The translations under genes were made by a program, and so were the position numbers. Shown piece after piece: positions 28,901-38,587 of a stretch of 64,000 bases of DNA. The notes beneath the pieces were generated by a model. That model saw only the letters and a list, made by a program, of their open reading frames with translations. It ran no database searches and had not been told where the DNA came from. The stretch covers positions 806,001 to 870,000 of the forward strand of contig NW_020289979.1 in the NCBI RefSeq assembly GCF_003144245.1. The letters are read 5' to 3'. The first letter of the stretch is position 1. Each line of letters starts with the position of its first letter. This DNA comes from Jaminaea rosea. Lineage: Eukaryota; Basidiomycota; Exobasidiomycetes; Microstromatales.

Positions 28901-29147
28901 GTCCACTAGCATGAAGGAAACGCCGACTCTCGCCCTTCGAGCAGGTGATCGATGCGGGATTTGCCTAGAGGAGTGGGCGGACGAAGATCGATGCCGCGTA
29001 TTGGAGGGGTGCAGGCACGTCTATCACCAGGGTTGCGTGGACGAGTGGCTGATGGGGAGCAGTAATACCTGCCCGTTGTGTAGGGAGGTTGGAGTCAAGA
29101 TCGAGAGAAGTCCAACAGGGCAAGCAGCAAGCGGGAGCGGTGGATAG
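25965..29147 (+). CDS. Large RING-H2 finger protein, probable E3 ubiquitin ligase
   Basis: 1060 aa, single exon. Almost the whole protein is low-complexity Ser/Ala/Pro/Gln/Thr. The only compact domain is a C-terminal RING-H2 near residues 997-1040: CGICLEEWADEDRC, CRHVYHQGCVDEWL, TCPLC, with C3H2C3 spacing. A short conserved-looking segment before it (PRFLLFVSGGHYSPSHPLL, then REFLMLMEVL) may be a substrate- or partner-binding helix. No membrane span is evident, which argues against a Hrd1-type ligase. The substrate is unknown. The promoter is shared with the LOG-CAF16 gene. Confidence 0.8.
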   Translation: MPDSPPRPPPTEGEEHPVQGSNEASSSSSASSSSMPLHRVTQRQRLNDGTYKDVSPQHTQHQDDDRPRSAPSSPPASASASASTSGSSPPRQRQPPLSSSAWSSLQDRLPPSVPQRAPQQTSPNQALPFFPVLGSSRTSTSAESAASGSSASSSPRRAFLPLPRRMLPPGLGLPVPPPHFAQQAAAGSGPTDIFSRPSAGGGGPTPSIPSLGRSSQEGLRPPLILPAPSTVIPTPRGLLPAPGSTLAALLTDILGIGSRRAATGVREANHDVAPTPPTPLGGTQIVVQGAMISRPLPGAAAGATAEAAPQTTAESSTGPQPASASAESSGSAQNTNSFADQAAPSTSAGGDTTRSGGETDDGPAETSRGTMLATMDEQANMLTRLLSIAAAATAASLILNGSQRTPTDGAAQQGAAAAATGQSTTAPATMQAPSSSSSPAQRDSDRPFLLPGLRVPRSFSSIASRFRNWTSRRGSSPAARSPTPSQSARQPGTEEEAEVERHIGSSSSTAQPVPERVASMAQRHPEMTLSEMIHEAIREESRRHENAGGETDAEQAGEAEDEGREATEEELTATATAAAEAAADGVRNEDRMDTDPPTAPAATAEPESEAESQPQPATAPTLPEHLQNVLRSVRENRLHPGSEGSFERWLTDLGGDLVSAVRGMHGGSEASSTSSATQAALASATSSTTASGPTTTAPAGEQSTDPSPPAPTPAPAAESADTIQPSLLPSSGLEERRREWQQAARRAADVESGNLSFFRLFRFDEATDASQRRTDTAAAGSGSSDAGAHEGSNAAEGQGQRDGTAAPLVPTVVVGVRSNFTPPAGAAQAAAQDGVNGTTQPETAQSQPPQSTNDANTTSASGAPSGSPPSNPLPTPGSAPRFLLFVSGGHYSPSHPLLSAPRSLAAREFLMLMEVLANINGGGAGMGPGGKAKDTISKEELEKHAAGVRTWSEIKEKSVGQDAEPGATTTTTAGAPSPSSTSMKETPTLALRAGDRCGICLEEWADEDRCRVLEGCRHVYHQGCVDEWLMGSSNTCPLCREVGVKIERSPTGQAASGSGG

Positions 29148-29318
29148 GCGACATATGGCTCTCGGCATTAGAGATACGCGACTCGACATGCGAAACATTA
29201 GGCAGGATTACACTGAAGCATCTGTATCATTTTCCCTTCTCCCTCATTCTCATCGAATCGATCTCCCTTCCCTCCCAATCGAGTCCCAATTGGCTGCTCG
29301 TCGTAACATCAGGTCGGC

Positions 29319-31793
29319 CTACCCAATCCAAGTCAAGAGAGCTAGCTCCATATTGGGCGCAGTAGCCAAGGATCGAGGCTTACTCTTACCCTCACCCTCT
29401 CGAGGTGCTGCTGACCTGACATTGGCCTTCGGCTTTGTCTGCTTGCCCGTGTCGACAGATGAAGGAGATTTTGAAGCGCTGATCGCCGAGGGCAACGACG
29501 ACGCCGATGTCCACGCCTTTGGGGAGAGGCTCTTTGGGACGAGTTTGAATGGTTTTGCCTTCACACGGCTAGGTGACCTTGGTGGCCTTTGTGAAGCCGC
29601 CGCCGCCGCCGCTGCTGCTGCCAAGTCCGAGGAGTTAGGTAAGGCCAGAGGAGCGGGAGCTCGAGCAGGAGGAGCATGGCCGGGTGAAGTAAAGCTCGCC
29701 GCAGTCGGAGTCCGGCAGGATCGAGCGGCTGAAGTTGGAGGCAGCGAAGTATCCTGCTCCTCTTCCACCGACGCAGTCTGCCTGCAGAAAGGCACATCAT
29801 CCGTAGTTGGCCATGCGGCAGTATCTCTGCTCTGGGTCTGACTCATCGTCGAGCCTAGCGACATGAAGCTCGATACCCCCTTCCTGCCGGTACCGCCAGG
29901 TCCCCCTTGCTGCTCTTCATCGGCTGTCAAGAAGAAGTCACCCGTGTAGGAAGGCCAGTCTTGTGCTAGGTTCTCTAGGTCGGCCAGCGCGAGCTGAGGG
30001 GCGCCGAAGTACCCTGCGGTGGATGGGTGGGAGGAGGCAATGGAGGGGGTAGGAGACACGATTGGCGGAGTGGAGAGAGCGAGGGGTGGGGACAGGAGTG
30101 GTGGTGGAGCTGCTATTGAGGAGCTCGCGAGGGCCGTTTCGGTAGCCAAAGATGCTGACTGTACGGGTGTCGAGGGCGAGGGAGGTGTCATTGAGAAATG
30201 ACTCGAGGGGGGGACAAAGCCAGCGGGCAGTGTTGGTAAAACGCTGCGCATCCTCAACCCGCGTGGAGGCCAGGTGCCCGATGCTGATTCAAGACCGTAG
30301 CTGCCCGTTCTGGTTGGCGTGGTAGGCGTGACAGGTGGGGAACAAGATTCGGCGCCACTGTACGGGTGTGCTGACCGTGGCTCGATTTCGTTGGAGCTGG
30401 CTTTGGCATGAGACTCATGGCTGGTTTGACCCTCCTCTCTATGCTCACTCCTTGGCCTGATGAAGTCTAGCAACTTGAGAGGACCTCCTGCCGCAATAGG
30501 AGGCAGAACGGGTGACAATGGCGCTGTTCGTGGCCTGAGTGGGGGTACCACGTCCTTCAGGCTCGGTGAGGGCAGGAGTGGCAGCGCAATGGTTGGCGGT
30601 GGGGGCTGCGGCGGCGGTGACGCACACCGGAGTGGACTTTTGCGTGGGCTAGACGTCACCGAAGACACAGGCGAGACTGCCTTCCCGGCGATGGAGGGCG
30701 AGGTGCGAGTGCCTGTCCCCGCGGACGAGGGCTCCGCCCTGCCGACGGTCGACATGGTAGGCGCCCTCGGTGCAGGAGGCGTCAATACGAGCATCGGTGG
30801 CCGAACTTTGCTTCGTGGCGCCAGAGAGGCAGACTTGTAAGGAAGGGAAAAGCTGCCTATCCGACCCAGTGACTTCTGGTCGTGGCCCGAACTAACGCGG
30901 GGCTGGTGTTGCTGCTTCGTAGTCTTGCGGCCCAAGACCAGTGCGCCTGCACTCTTGACGTTGCGTAGGGTCCGAGGCTTTGATGACGTTTTCGGCGTCG
31001 TTGTGGCCTTCGCTGGCGTAGCCACATCTTCATAGGACTTCGTAGGCGAAGGGTGCATGTTGCCGTCCTCGCTACGATTTGCAGGCTGCTCTGCCAACGA
31101 CTGCAGTGAGGGTCGAGGCAGCGACGTGGTCCTCGAAGGCGTCTGAGGCGCCAAAACTGCGGTGGCAGCTCTGTCCCTTTCTGCCGCTTTGCTTGGCTTG
31201 CTCTTGAGATTGAGGATCAGACCGAGGCTGGAGTCTTCACTCATGGCAATGCTTGGACGTCGCCGGGTCGAGGGTGTTGAGGCCACAGAGCTGCTAACGA
31301 TTTCCGTAGGCGAGCTTTGGTCCAAGCTTGACGCAGAGCTTTGGAAGTGTGGCAGATTCATGATCTGGCTCGCCCTTCGCTGGAGGCTTGGCCTTCGTGT
31401 AGATGCGCTCGCAAAGGTCGCCGATTGAGGACTCCTGGCTACCCACTTACCCACGTTGGAGCGGGCCAGGCTCATGTCTTCCTCGAACAGCTCGACGGTA
31501 TCATTGCGTGGGACCAGAGGGTCTTCGAGCAGTACTAGAGGAGCAACTGCCGCCTTTCGTAGCAGCATGCTCCGCCTCGCAGCAAGACCACCGGCCCGTA
31601 AAGCCAAGGTGTTTGTGCCGGCGTATGGATGGCGTTGCCGGGCGAAACGTTGGGTTGTTGGTGGGGCCGAGGAGGGCGGTGAGGACGAGGACATCTTGTG
31701 AGACAGATGCGCTGATGGGATCGTAAGCAAGGACCAATCCATTGGGCTGCTCAACGGGTATCGCTCGTCGGCCCCTTGATAGGAGACGGTCAT
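29319..31793 (-). CDS. Ser/Pro-rich protein of unknown function
   Basis: 824 aa in one open frame, ATG at 31793; an inner ATG (MSSSSPPSSAPPT) is an alternative start. A short, more conserved-looking block follows near residues 47-115 (RQRHPYAGTNTLALRAGGLA, then LEDPLVPRNDTVELFEEDM). The rest is disordered, rich in Ser, Pro, Thr and basic residues, with many SP/TP sites that kinases such as CDK or MAPK could use. No domain is recognised. An intron of 75 nt (31454-31380, GTGGGT...CTCCAG) is possible and would keep the frame. It is divergent to the MAPKKK gene; a regulatory or scaffold role is only a guess. Confidence 0.65.
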   Translation of the reverse strand: MTVSYQGADERYPLSSPMDWSLLTIPSAHLSHKMSSSSPPSSAPPTTQRFARQRHPYAGTNTLALRAGGLAARRSMLLRKAAVAPLVLLEDPLVPRNDTVELFEEDMSLARSNVGKWVARSPQSATFASASTRRPSLQRRASQIMNLPHFQSSASSLDQSSPTEIVSSSVASTPSTRRRPSIAMSEDSSLGLILNLKSKPSKAAERDRAATAVLAPQTPSRTTSLPRPSLQSLAEQPANRSEDGNMHPSPTKSYEDVATPAKATTTPKTSSKPRTLRNVKSAGALVLGRKTTKQQHQPRVSSGHDQKSLGRIGSFSLPYKSASLAPRSKVRPPMLVLTPPAPRAPTMSTVGRAEPSSAGTGTRTSPSIAGKAVSPVSSVTSSPRKSPLRCASPPPQPPPPTIALPLLPSPSLKDVVPPLRPRTAPLSPVLPPIAAGGPLKLLDFIRPRSEHREEGQTSHESHAKASSNEIEPRSAHPYSGAESCSPPVTPTTPTRTGSYGLESASGTWPPRGLRMRSVLPTLPAGFVPPSSHFSMTPPSPSTPVQSASLATETALASSSIAAPPPLLSPPLALSTPPIVSPTPSIASSHPSTAGYFGAPQLALADLENLAQDWPSYTGDFFLTADEEQQGGPGGTGRKGVSSFMSLGSTMSQTQSRDTAAWPTTDDVPFCRQTASVEEEQDTSLPPTSAARSCRTPTAASFTSPGHAPPARAPAPLALPNSSDLAAAAAAAAASQRPPRSPSRVKAKPFKLVPKSLSPKAWTSASSLPSAISASKSPSSVDTGKQTKPKANVRSAAPREGEGKSKPRSLATAPNMELALLTWIG

Positions 31794-32264
31794 GATTCGA
31801 TGTCACGGTGAGCCCTAAGCACGGTCCTCTTTCAGACGCCCATCAGGGGTCCCAGCCATGAAGGGGCCAGGAAGGACGCATCCGACGTCATGAGCCACGC
31901 GCGCGCTCTGGCACGATCAGATCTGATCGAGCTTCTGTCCCTCTCGAAGCCGTCATCCAGCTCTTCGTCATGGGCTCATGGCGGTACATCGCCATGAAGT
32001 ACGACGCTGCCCCGCGGACACTCGGACTTTTTTCCCCTCTCGCTCTCCCTTGCATTGGCGTCAACGTCGCGTCGCAGCGATCGGGCGAGCGGAGCGGCGG
32101 GCACGCGGAGCACGCGGACGGGACCTGCAGTCGGTTACCTGACGACGCCAGAGTGTCCTTTTGGCCCAACGACGTTGCTTTCTCCCTTTGTCCTTGCTTA
32201 ATCACCCAGCCTGCAGCAATCACATCACGCTGCGGGGCCGAGTGCCTCCTTCATCCCGCTCACT
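31794..32264. promoter_or_regulatory. Divergent promoter region, Ser/Pro-rich gene / MAPKKK
   Basis: 471 bases between opposite ATGs. No clear gene; no motif assigned. Confidence 0.5.
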
Positions 32265-35200
32265 ATGTCGTCGACGACACCAACGTCGCCTGGCTTCCCA
32301 CTGGGTGCTGCGACTGCTGGTGGATACGACGCAGCATCATCATCATCATCGCAGCAGCCCTCGGTTCCCCTAGCCAGCCCAAGAGCGATGGCACTCGCAG
32401 CTTCCAGCTCGCGGCCTGTTACGCCTATTGGCGGCCATGCCTCCCTCACTACGCCCTCTACGCCAGGCAGCTTGGGCGCAACAACGCCCGGCGGCAGCAC
32501 GGGAGGCGTTGCTATCGAAGAAGTCAAGCGCTGGGTGGACGCAGACGTCTCAGCCTGGCTTACCTCGCACCGCTTGGGCCAGCATTCAGCCACATTCGCA
32601 AAGAATGACATCACAGGTCATGTCCTGCTCGATGTCGACCAGAATGCTCTCAAAGAGATGGGCATCACGGCAGTCGGGGATCGTATCCGCATCTTCTCGG
32701 CCATCAAGGCCTTGAAGAAGCAATGCATTCAGACGGCGCAGATGGCACAGTCGGCGCGTAATGCTGCACTCGCCAGGCAGGCTCGAATCTTGGCCCAGCA
32801 GGAGGGAGAGATGGAGACGCTTTCCAACTCTGGGTCAGACACCAGCCGTCCTCGTCCACCTCCCCTGCGGCTGTCTGGATCAGCGGCATCCAACGTCCCG
32901 GCTACTCCACCCTATCCAAGTCCATCGAGCCAGCATGGCCTTGGCCTGGGCTTATCTCAGGCTCGCGGACTCACGCCAGGCAACCGCCAACCGAATCCGG
33001 CCAATGTGGGCCAAGGCCGTAGCCCTGTTCCCGCAACGATGCAGCCCTCTTCTCTCACCTCGACCTCAGCGTCCTCATCCCCTCAGATGACGCATCGCAA
33101 AACCAACTCAGCCGTACCAGGTACGTTTGCCCAGCGCAATCCTTCCTCGACTGTTCAACAACGCCCTTTCGGCAGCTACGGCGGCACGACTTCTGCAGGG
33201 TCTAACGGCAGACCCGCCACAGCAGGAGGGACGTACAGCGGCGGCGGAGGGCAGCATGCTCACGCTCACGCAGTCAAGGTCGGTCAATATGGCGCCCCAG
33301 TCTCTTCAAGTCCTACGAGCTCTACTTTCGGCCCTTCCGCAAGTACTCGCTCCGTACGGCCCGAGACGGCGGATGCGGCCCTGACTCCCATTACAGAGAA
33401 CATCGACTCCTACTCGCCCTCCACGCCCAGTGCCTCCAACTTTCACATCGGGCGCGGCGGCAAGGCAGGGGCAGGGTCCACTGCTAGTTTGACGGCCAGC
33501 CCTGCCCCGCCCACGCTGGAAGACCTGAAGCGAAGGACGATCAAGTTCATTGGGGATGATGGTACGACTCGCATCGTCAACGTCTCCGACTGTAGAGACG
33601 CGCACGACGTCCTTGCTCGCGTGCTTCGCAAGTTCGGCAAGTCAGCAAGCGCCAACTCCTATCCTCCCACACTCGGCCAATCACTAGCTTCCCCCTCGGA
33701 CGCCGAGCACGCCACAGGCGAGAAGTACGTCATAGTAGCTACGAACGGGGAAGGAGCCACACGTGACTTGAAGCCGGAGGAGCTCCTCGCCATCTGCCAT
33801 GCCCCTCAGCCCTATGACCCACTGCGAGAACGTGGATTGAGCCTACGGCGCATCCCACCAGGCGGGGCGAGTCAAGACGGTTCGACTTCGTCGCGGCGCA
33901 TCGCTCGTGCTGGGCGGAATAAGCTCGAAGCCTTCTTTGGAGAGAGGGTGCAGGATGGCTCTCCAGGGCAGAATGCAGCCTTCCTGGCTGACGACCCGCA
34001 CAATGATGCTGGTCATGTGACCACAGCGGGGAAGAAGATGAATCGCGCCTCTACGGTGTCCATCATGAGCGGCTTGGGAGCGGGGGCGTTGCAGACTATC
34101 AGGCGCGGCGAAGCTGGCGGTAGCAATAGCGGTCATGGCAGCGGTGTTGCTGGTCCGTCTGCAGCAAGCGGCAGTGCACGCAGCAAGGCACCTTCATCAG
34201 ACACGGCCTCCACCAACACCAACATGTCGCTGCCCCGTCGCGCCCGCAACTTTATGGGGCAACGTCCTCCATCCGAGCTGATCTCGTCGCACCTGGCAGA
34301 CTATTTCCCTGCTACAGAGAAGAAGGTGCTAGAGCGAACGGCGAGACGCTCGATCTACGGTCGTGCCTCCTCCTCCATACGATCCAGCAAACGCGACTCT
34401 ACCTGGTCCTTCGCCGGGGCGAGCAAAGACGACGAAGAGCCCCCGCCCCTTCCGACCAAGGGAGATGATACGGCCACGATTGCCTCTCGCAGCACAACGC
34501 TCGATGTACCCGACTTGGCGATAAGTCGACCGCGGAACGTCAGGCGTATCTCCTCCGGCCGGGCGTCAATCGACTCGTCGCGCAGCCACACCAACCATCG
34601 GCCCTCCTACGCCTCACAGCTGCGCGCTGCGCGTGGTCTGACCACCTCGGGAAGCGGGGCAGGGACGACCGGTTCTGCGTCCCTCGTCGACAGGAGCGAT
34701 GCGGCTTCTATGCTGACGGTGGACGAGATCACGCAGGAGGTGGAGAGCCGACGAGAGAGCAGAGATGTGCGCGATACTGCGGCACAAGGTTCAGGCGCAG
34801 GTGGTATGGCGGGATGGGTAGTCGATGAGGATGGGGTGCCGATCCCCCTCGCCGGTACAAGGACAAGAGGGGCGAAGCGCAAGTCGACCGTTGCGTCCAG
34901 CATGGTCACAGGCGGGGATGTGGCGAGTATGGTCACGGTGGAGGAGGATGACTCGACACGGCCCAGCTCGGGGATTAATAGCGACGCCAGTAGCGGGGCT
35001 GAGGCTAGCGAGACGGGGGATACGGTCGCCTCGAGCAAGGATACTACCTCGATACCAGCGCCAGCCAATGTTGTGCTCGACAGGCCCAGCCCAGCAGTCG
35101 GAACCACACCAGGAGATGAGGACGAGGACGAAGAGGACGACAGCTTCGATGAGGATGACGAACTCGACGACGAGGACGACGATGAAGACGAAGACGATGA

Positions 35201-36257
35201 AGATGCCACAGCAGAGAGCGACACCCCGGCCGCGCCCGCCAAACAGCCCATCAAATGGATCAAAGGCGCTCTCATCGGCGCTGGGTCCTTCGGGTCTGTG
35301 TACCTAGGCATGAACGCCAAGTCCGGCCTTCTCATGGCGGTCAAGCAAGTCGAGCTCCCTTCTGGCCAATCGCAGAACGATCAAAAGAAGAAGCGCATGC
35401 TCGACGCCTTGGAAGGTGAGATCGAGCTGCTCAAGACGCTGCAACACGACAACATCGTGCAATACCTCGACTCCTACGGTGATGGGACGCACCTCAATAT
35501 TTTCCTCGAGTACGTTCCCGGTGGGTCTGTGGTCGCTCTGCTGCGTAATTACGGGGCATTTGAGGAGCCCCTGGTGCGCAACTTTGTCAAGCAGATCTTG
35601 AAAGGTCTCAATTTCCTCCACAACAAGGACATTGTACATCGCGACATCAAAGGGGCGAACATCCTTGTTGACAACAAGTCCTGCATCAAGATCTCCGACT
35701 TCGGCATCAGCAAGAAGGTCGAGTCCGACCTCCTGGCCAACGCGAGGGCGCACCGGCCCAGTCTGCAGGGCTCCGTCTTCTGGATGGCGCCGGAGGTGGT
35801 CAAGCAGACCAGCTACACGCGCAAGGCCGACATCTGGTCTCTTGGATGCTTGGTCGTTGAGATGATGAGCGGTACCCATCCCTGGCCTAATTTGAATCAG
35901 ATGCAGGCGCTATTCAAGATTGGATCGAGTAGCAAACCAAGCATGCCAGATGAGATCAGTAAGGAGGCCGTCGACTTTCTCGAAAAGACCTTCGAGATTG
36001 ACCATGAGAAGCGACCGGAGGCAGAAGAGCTGCTCTCGCATGCTTTCATTACTGCGGAAGAGGGGGGAGGCACGAGTGGGGAAGCGACGGTCGGCGAGTC
36101 GACCTTGGAGGGCAGCGGAAGCGCGAGCGGTGGCGGGAGCACCATTGAGACGGGTGATTCAGCGCTCACAGAGGGGAGCACGAAGGTGAAAACGAGAGCG
36201 AAGAGGGCTGCACGCGAGGCAGCAGCAGCGGCTGCAGCCACAGGAGGCGTCAAGTGA
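32265..36257 (+). CDS. kpp4: MAPKK kinase of the Ste11 / Kpp4 (Ubc4) type
   Basis: 1330 aa, single exon. Domain order: SAM at residues 84-152 (VKRWVDADVSAWLTSHRLGQ onward), RA (Ras-association) near 419-530 (KRRTIKFIGDDGTTRIVNVS), a long disordered middle, an acidic run at about 950-985 of almost only Asp and Glu, then the kinase domain at 995-1260. Kinase motifs: GAGSFGSVYLG loop, AVKQ lysine, HRDIKGAN catalytic loop, DFG (ISDFGISKK), APE (MAPEVV). In smuts this kinase passes the pheromone and filamentation signal to Fuz7/Ubc5 and Kpp2/Ubc3 and is needed for mating and host infection. The SAM domain normally binds the adaptor Ubc2, and RA binds Ras2. The C-terminus ends in a basic Ala-rich tail. 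Confidence 0.95.
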   Translation: MSSTTPTSPGFPLGAATAGGYDAASSSSSQQPSVPLASPRAMALAASSSRPVTPIGGHASLTTPSTPGSLGATTPGGSTGGVAIEEVKRWVDADVSAWLTSHRLGQHSATFAKNDITGHVLLDVDQNALKEMGITAVGDRIRIFSAIKALKKQCIQTAQMAQSARNAALARQARILAQQEGEMETLSNSGSDTSRPRPPPLRLSGSAASNVPATPPYPSPSSQHGLGLGLSQARGLTPGNRQPNPANVGQGRSPVPATMQPSSLTSTSASSSPQMTHRKTNSAVPGTFAQRNPSSTVQQRPFGSYGGTTSAGSNGRPATAGGTYSGGGGQHAHAHAVKVGQYGAPVSSSPTSSTFGPSASTRSVRPETADAALTPITENIDSYSPSTPSASNFHIGRGGKAGAGSTASLTASPAPPTLEDLKRRTIKFIGDDGTTRIVNVSDCRDAHDVLARVLRKFGKSASANSYPPTLGQSLASPSDAEHATGEKYVIVATNGEGATRDLKPEELLAICHAPQPYDPLRERGLSLRRIPPGGASQDGSTSSRRIARAGRNKLEAFFGERVQDGSPGQNAAFLADDPHNDAGHVTTAGKKMNRASTVSIMSGLGAGALQTIRRGEAGGSNSGHGSGVAGPSAASGSARSKAPSSDTASTNTNMSLPRRARNFMGQRPPSELISSHLADYFPATEKKVLERTARRSIYGRASSSIRSSKRDSTWSFAGASKDDEEPPPLPTKGDDTATIASRSTTLDVPDLAISRPRNVRRISSGRASIDSSRSHTNHRPSYASQLRAARGLTTSGSGAGTTGSASLVDRSDAASMLTVDEITQEVESRRESRDVRDTAAQGSGAGGMAGWVVDEDGVPIPLAGTRTRGAKRKSTVASSMVTGGDVASMVTVEEDDSTRPSSGINSDASSGAEASETGDTVASSKDTTSIPAPANVVLDRPSPAVGTTPGDEDEDEEDDSFDEDDELDDEDDDEDEDDEDATAESDTPAAPAKQPIKWIKGALIGAGSFGSVYLGMNAKSGLLMAVKQVELPSGQSQNDQKKKRMLDALEGEIELLKTLQHDNIVQYLDSYGDGTHLNIFLEYVPGGSVVALLRNYGAFEEPLVRNFVKQILKGLNFLHNKDIVHRDIKGANILVDNKSCIKISDFGISKKVESDLLANARAHRPSLQGSVFWMAPEVVKQTSYTRKADIWSLGCLVVEMMSGTHPWPNLNQMQALFKIGSSSKPSMPDEISKEAVDFLEKTFEIDHEKRPEAEELLSHAFITAEEGGGTSGEATVGESTLEGSGSASGGGSTIETGDSALTEGSTKVKTRAKRAAREAAAAAAATGGVK

Positions 36258-36376
36258 AGTTGAGAGATCCGAGCGATAAACGCCGAGGGGCTCGAGCGTA
36301 TCAGACCCGCCCCTGAACTGCCACCTCCAGTCAAGATGTCCGCGTCTACGCATCCTTCCTCCCGACCATAACCGCT

Positions 36377-37152
36377 ATGCTGACCTTCCTCAAGGCGTCC
36401 ACCGACAGCGAGCGTCCAGCATCAAAGGGCGCTGTGTCATCAGCAGCGCAACACCCTGCTCAGCTCTCCTTCTTCGTCGTCGTCGGTCTTGCCGGTCTCC
36501 TCCTCGCCTTCAAGCAGCGCCGTGTATGGCTAGGCTGGTTCCGTCGCCCAAAGCCGAAAGGAGGACGAGGATTCGGGCGTCCCGGTCGGGGTGAGGCTGC
36601 TTCAGGTAGCATCTTGCGCAGCGCGAGCAGCGGTTCCAGTCGATGGGGCAGCCAGCGTACTAGCACACCGCCTCGCAGTCCGATGCGTGCTCCCTCGTCA
36701 CCAAAGGTGAAGAACCTGTTGGGTCTTGGAGTCAATAAGACACCTTCTCCCACGGGCAGCGCAAACGGGAGCCGGTCGCCCTCGCCGCTCTTCTTTACTG
36801 CGTTGCGCGGCATGGAGGGGAAAGACAAGGAGAAGGAGAAGCTCAAGACGAGTGCCAAGCCCACGCCGCCAAAGACCCCCGCGCCTACTGCTGTCAATGG
36901 CTCTTCGATCATTCTACCTGGTGTGAGTGGCGCAGTAGTGCTCTCCACGGTAATTTGCGAAGCTGACCCCAAGTGCGGCCCTAACAGAGCTTCTCTGCCA
37001 CGAAGCGCGTTGAGACCTCGTCGTCTTCTTCGGCGCCGTCAACACGTCCGCCCTCACCGCCATCGATCAAGGTCAAGTCAGACAAGAGGCTGAGCGGTGA
37101 ATCTTTCAAAGCGAAGCTGAAGCAGGCGCTCAAGAAGGATAAGTCAGCATAG
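36377..37152 (+). CDS. Small single-pass membrane protein, unknown
   Basis: 236 aa, exons 36377-36922 and 36988-37152 with a 65-nt intron. One membrane span near residues 30-47 (LSFFVVVGLAGLLLAF) is followed by RRVWLGWFRR, a positively charged flank that suggests a cytosolic C-terminus. The rest is basic and Ser/Pro-rich; the last exon has IKVKSDKRLSGESFKAKLKQ, a possible amphipathic helix. No family recognised. Confidence 0.7.
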
Positions 37153-37356
37153 AGGTGGTGGTCAAGATGGAGTGGTGAACGAGCTTGCGTGAGGATTGGC
37201 AGTGTTGGGAGGAAAGGAGGCCAGGACGCCAAACACGAGGTCCGTGCGGGCCGCCCTCATCAGATGCGGCTCGGTCCGCCGCTCGATGGTTCCTTGAATC
37301 CATCTTTGCTCCTCATCTCTTCTTGCCTACGACATCCAGCATTCTACTCTCCCGCA

Positions 37357-38268
37357 ATGCACCTCTTCACGCCTGCACTAGCTGTCGCTTGCTTGCTCTC
37401 CCTCTTGACCAGCCTCATCGCGGCCAATCGCGGGCCTGAGCTCCCCTCGTACCAAGAGCTCCTCTTCGACAAACAGCTCGGCACAGGAGACACGGGCCTC
37501 TCACGCTATGCCACTAGCATGTTAGCAGCAGAGATGCGCAACATGACGCTCGACTACTATTGTCGCCAGTCGAGAGCTTACAATTGTCTCTAGTACGTCC
37601 GCCGCGCTAAGGCCGTTCCCTTGGCACACCCGCCTTGCACTGATCTCCTTGGCCCTCTCTCCCTCCGCAGCATCATCGGCGGCCCCAACATTCTAGACCC
37701 GATCCTGACGCCACGCCGGGGGAACGTCTTCTATTCTACTGCCTTCAACAGTAGCAAGACGGGCAAGCCGATCGGCACGGGTTATGCCCTTTCCCCTATC
37801 AGTAAGGGGGAGCTGTACGCGGACTGTGCGGGGAAGGATACGACGCGGTTTACGGACAAGTTGATGTTTGATTTCAGCCCAGGTCAGGCCGGAGTCAGTG
37901 TGGAGCGTTTTGGCAGTGGGGATGGGAGGGGCGGCGGGTACCTCTCGGTGCGTGGGGTTGAATAGCGCGGGCAAAGGGACAGTGTAGCTGACCATCACCA
38001 CCCGGCGGACATTCCTGGCAGGGCTACCTCTCGGACGACAAGAGCGATAGGGTGAGCCCGCTCGCTCGTCTCGCACAAGGTTCATCGCACGTCGCTGACA
38101 TGCATTGACTACTGCCTCTCCTTGTTCTCTTAGCTCATCCCAGGCCACGACTCGATCCAGCACATCGGCAATGGATTGGACCTCTGGATCCGCTGCGTCG
38201 ATCCCAGCGATCGTGGCATACAGGACGTGACCGAGGCTGATATCGTCGAGCCAAGGCTTGAATCGTGA
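37357..38268 (+). CDS. Secreted protein of unknown family, with a 30-nt exon
   Basis: 225 aa. Exons: 37357-37592, 37671-37947, 38022-38051, 38134-38268. The signal peptide is residues 1-23 (MHLFTPALAVACLLSLLTSL). N-glycosylation sequons NMT and NSS are visible. Exon 3 encodes only ten residues (GYLSDDKSDR). The joined protein reads YNCLYIIGGPNILDP at the first junction and ends VEPRLES. Cysteines are few (about four). No domain recognised. It is followed at 320 bases by another secreted orphan in the same direction. Confidence 0.7.
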
Positions 38269-38587
38269 GCCGCGCGAGACAGAGAAGGGAGACGGCCGGC
38301 AATACAGGGCCTAAGGGCGCTTGCAATTAGCTTCGTTCTCGAACGTCCATGATCAGCGGTGTTCGGCCGCAGGACGGCCCGTAAGTGAGCCGTGGCGCGC
38401 CAGCGTCGGGGCATTGAATGGGTCGCGGGGGCGAGGGCAGCGTGGGCGTGTGAAGTGTCTTGACCCAGCCTCTTCCTCCCTTTTCCTTTCTCTTCACCCT
38501 CGACCCTCAATACCACTGCATCCCAATCCCTCCAACCGCGCCTGACACTTTATCATCCCTTCATCCCCCACGCTCATTATCGCGAAC
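38269..38587. other. Spacer between the two secreted orphan genes
   Basis: 319 bases; the right half is pyrimidine-rich before the next ATG. No gene seen. Confidence 0.5.

Noticed and set aside
34607-35344. 245-codon minus-strand frame opposite the MAPKKK, rich in poly-Ser
   Set aside because: It is the antisense of the Asp/Glu-rich stretch of the kinase gene; composition is a mirror effect and no domain is present.
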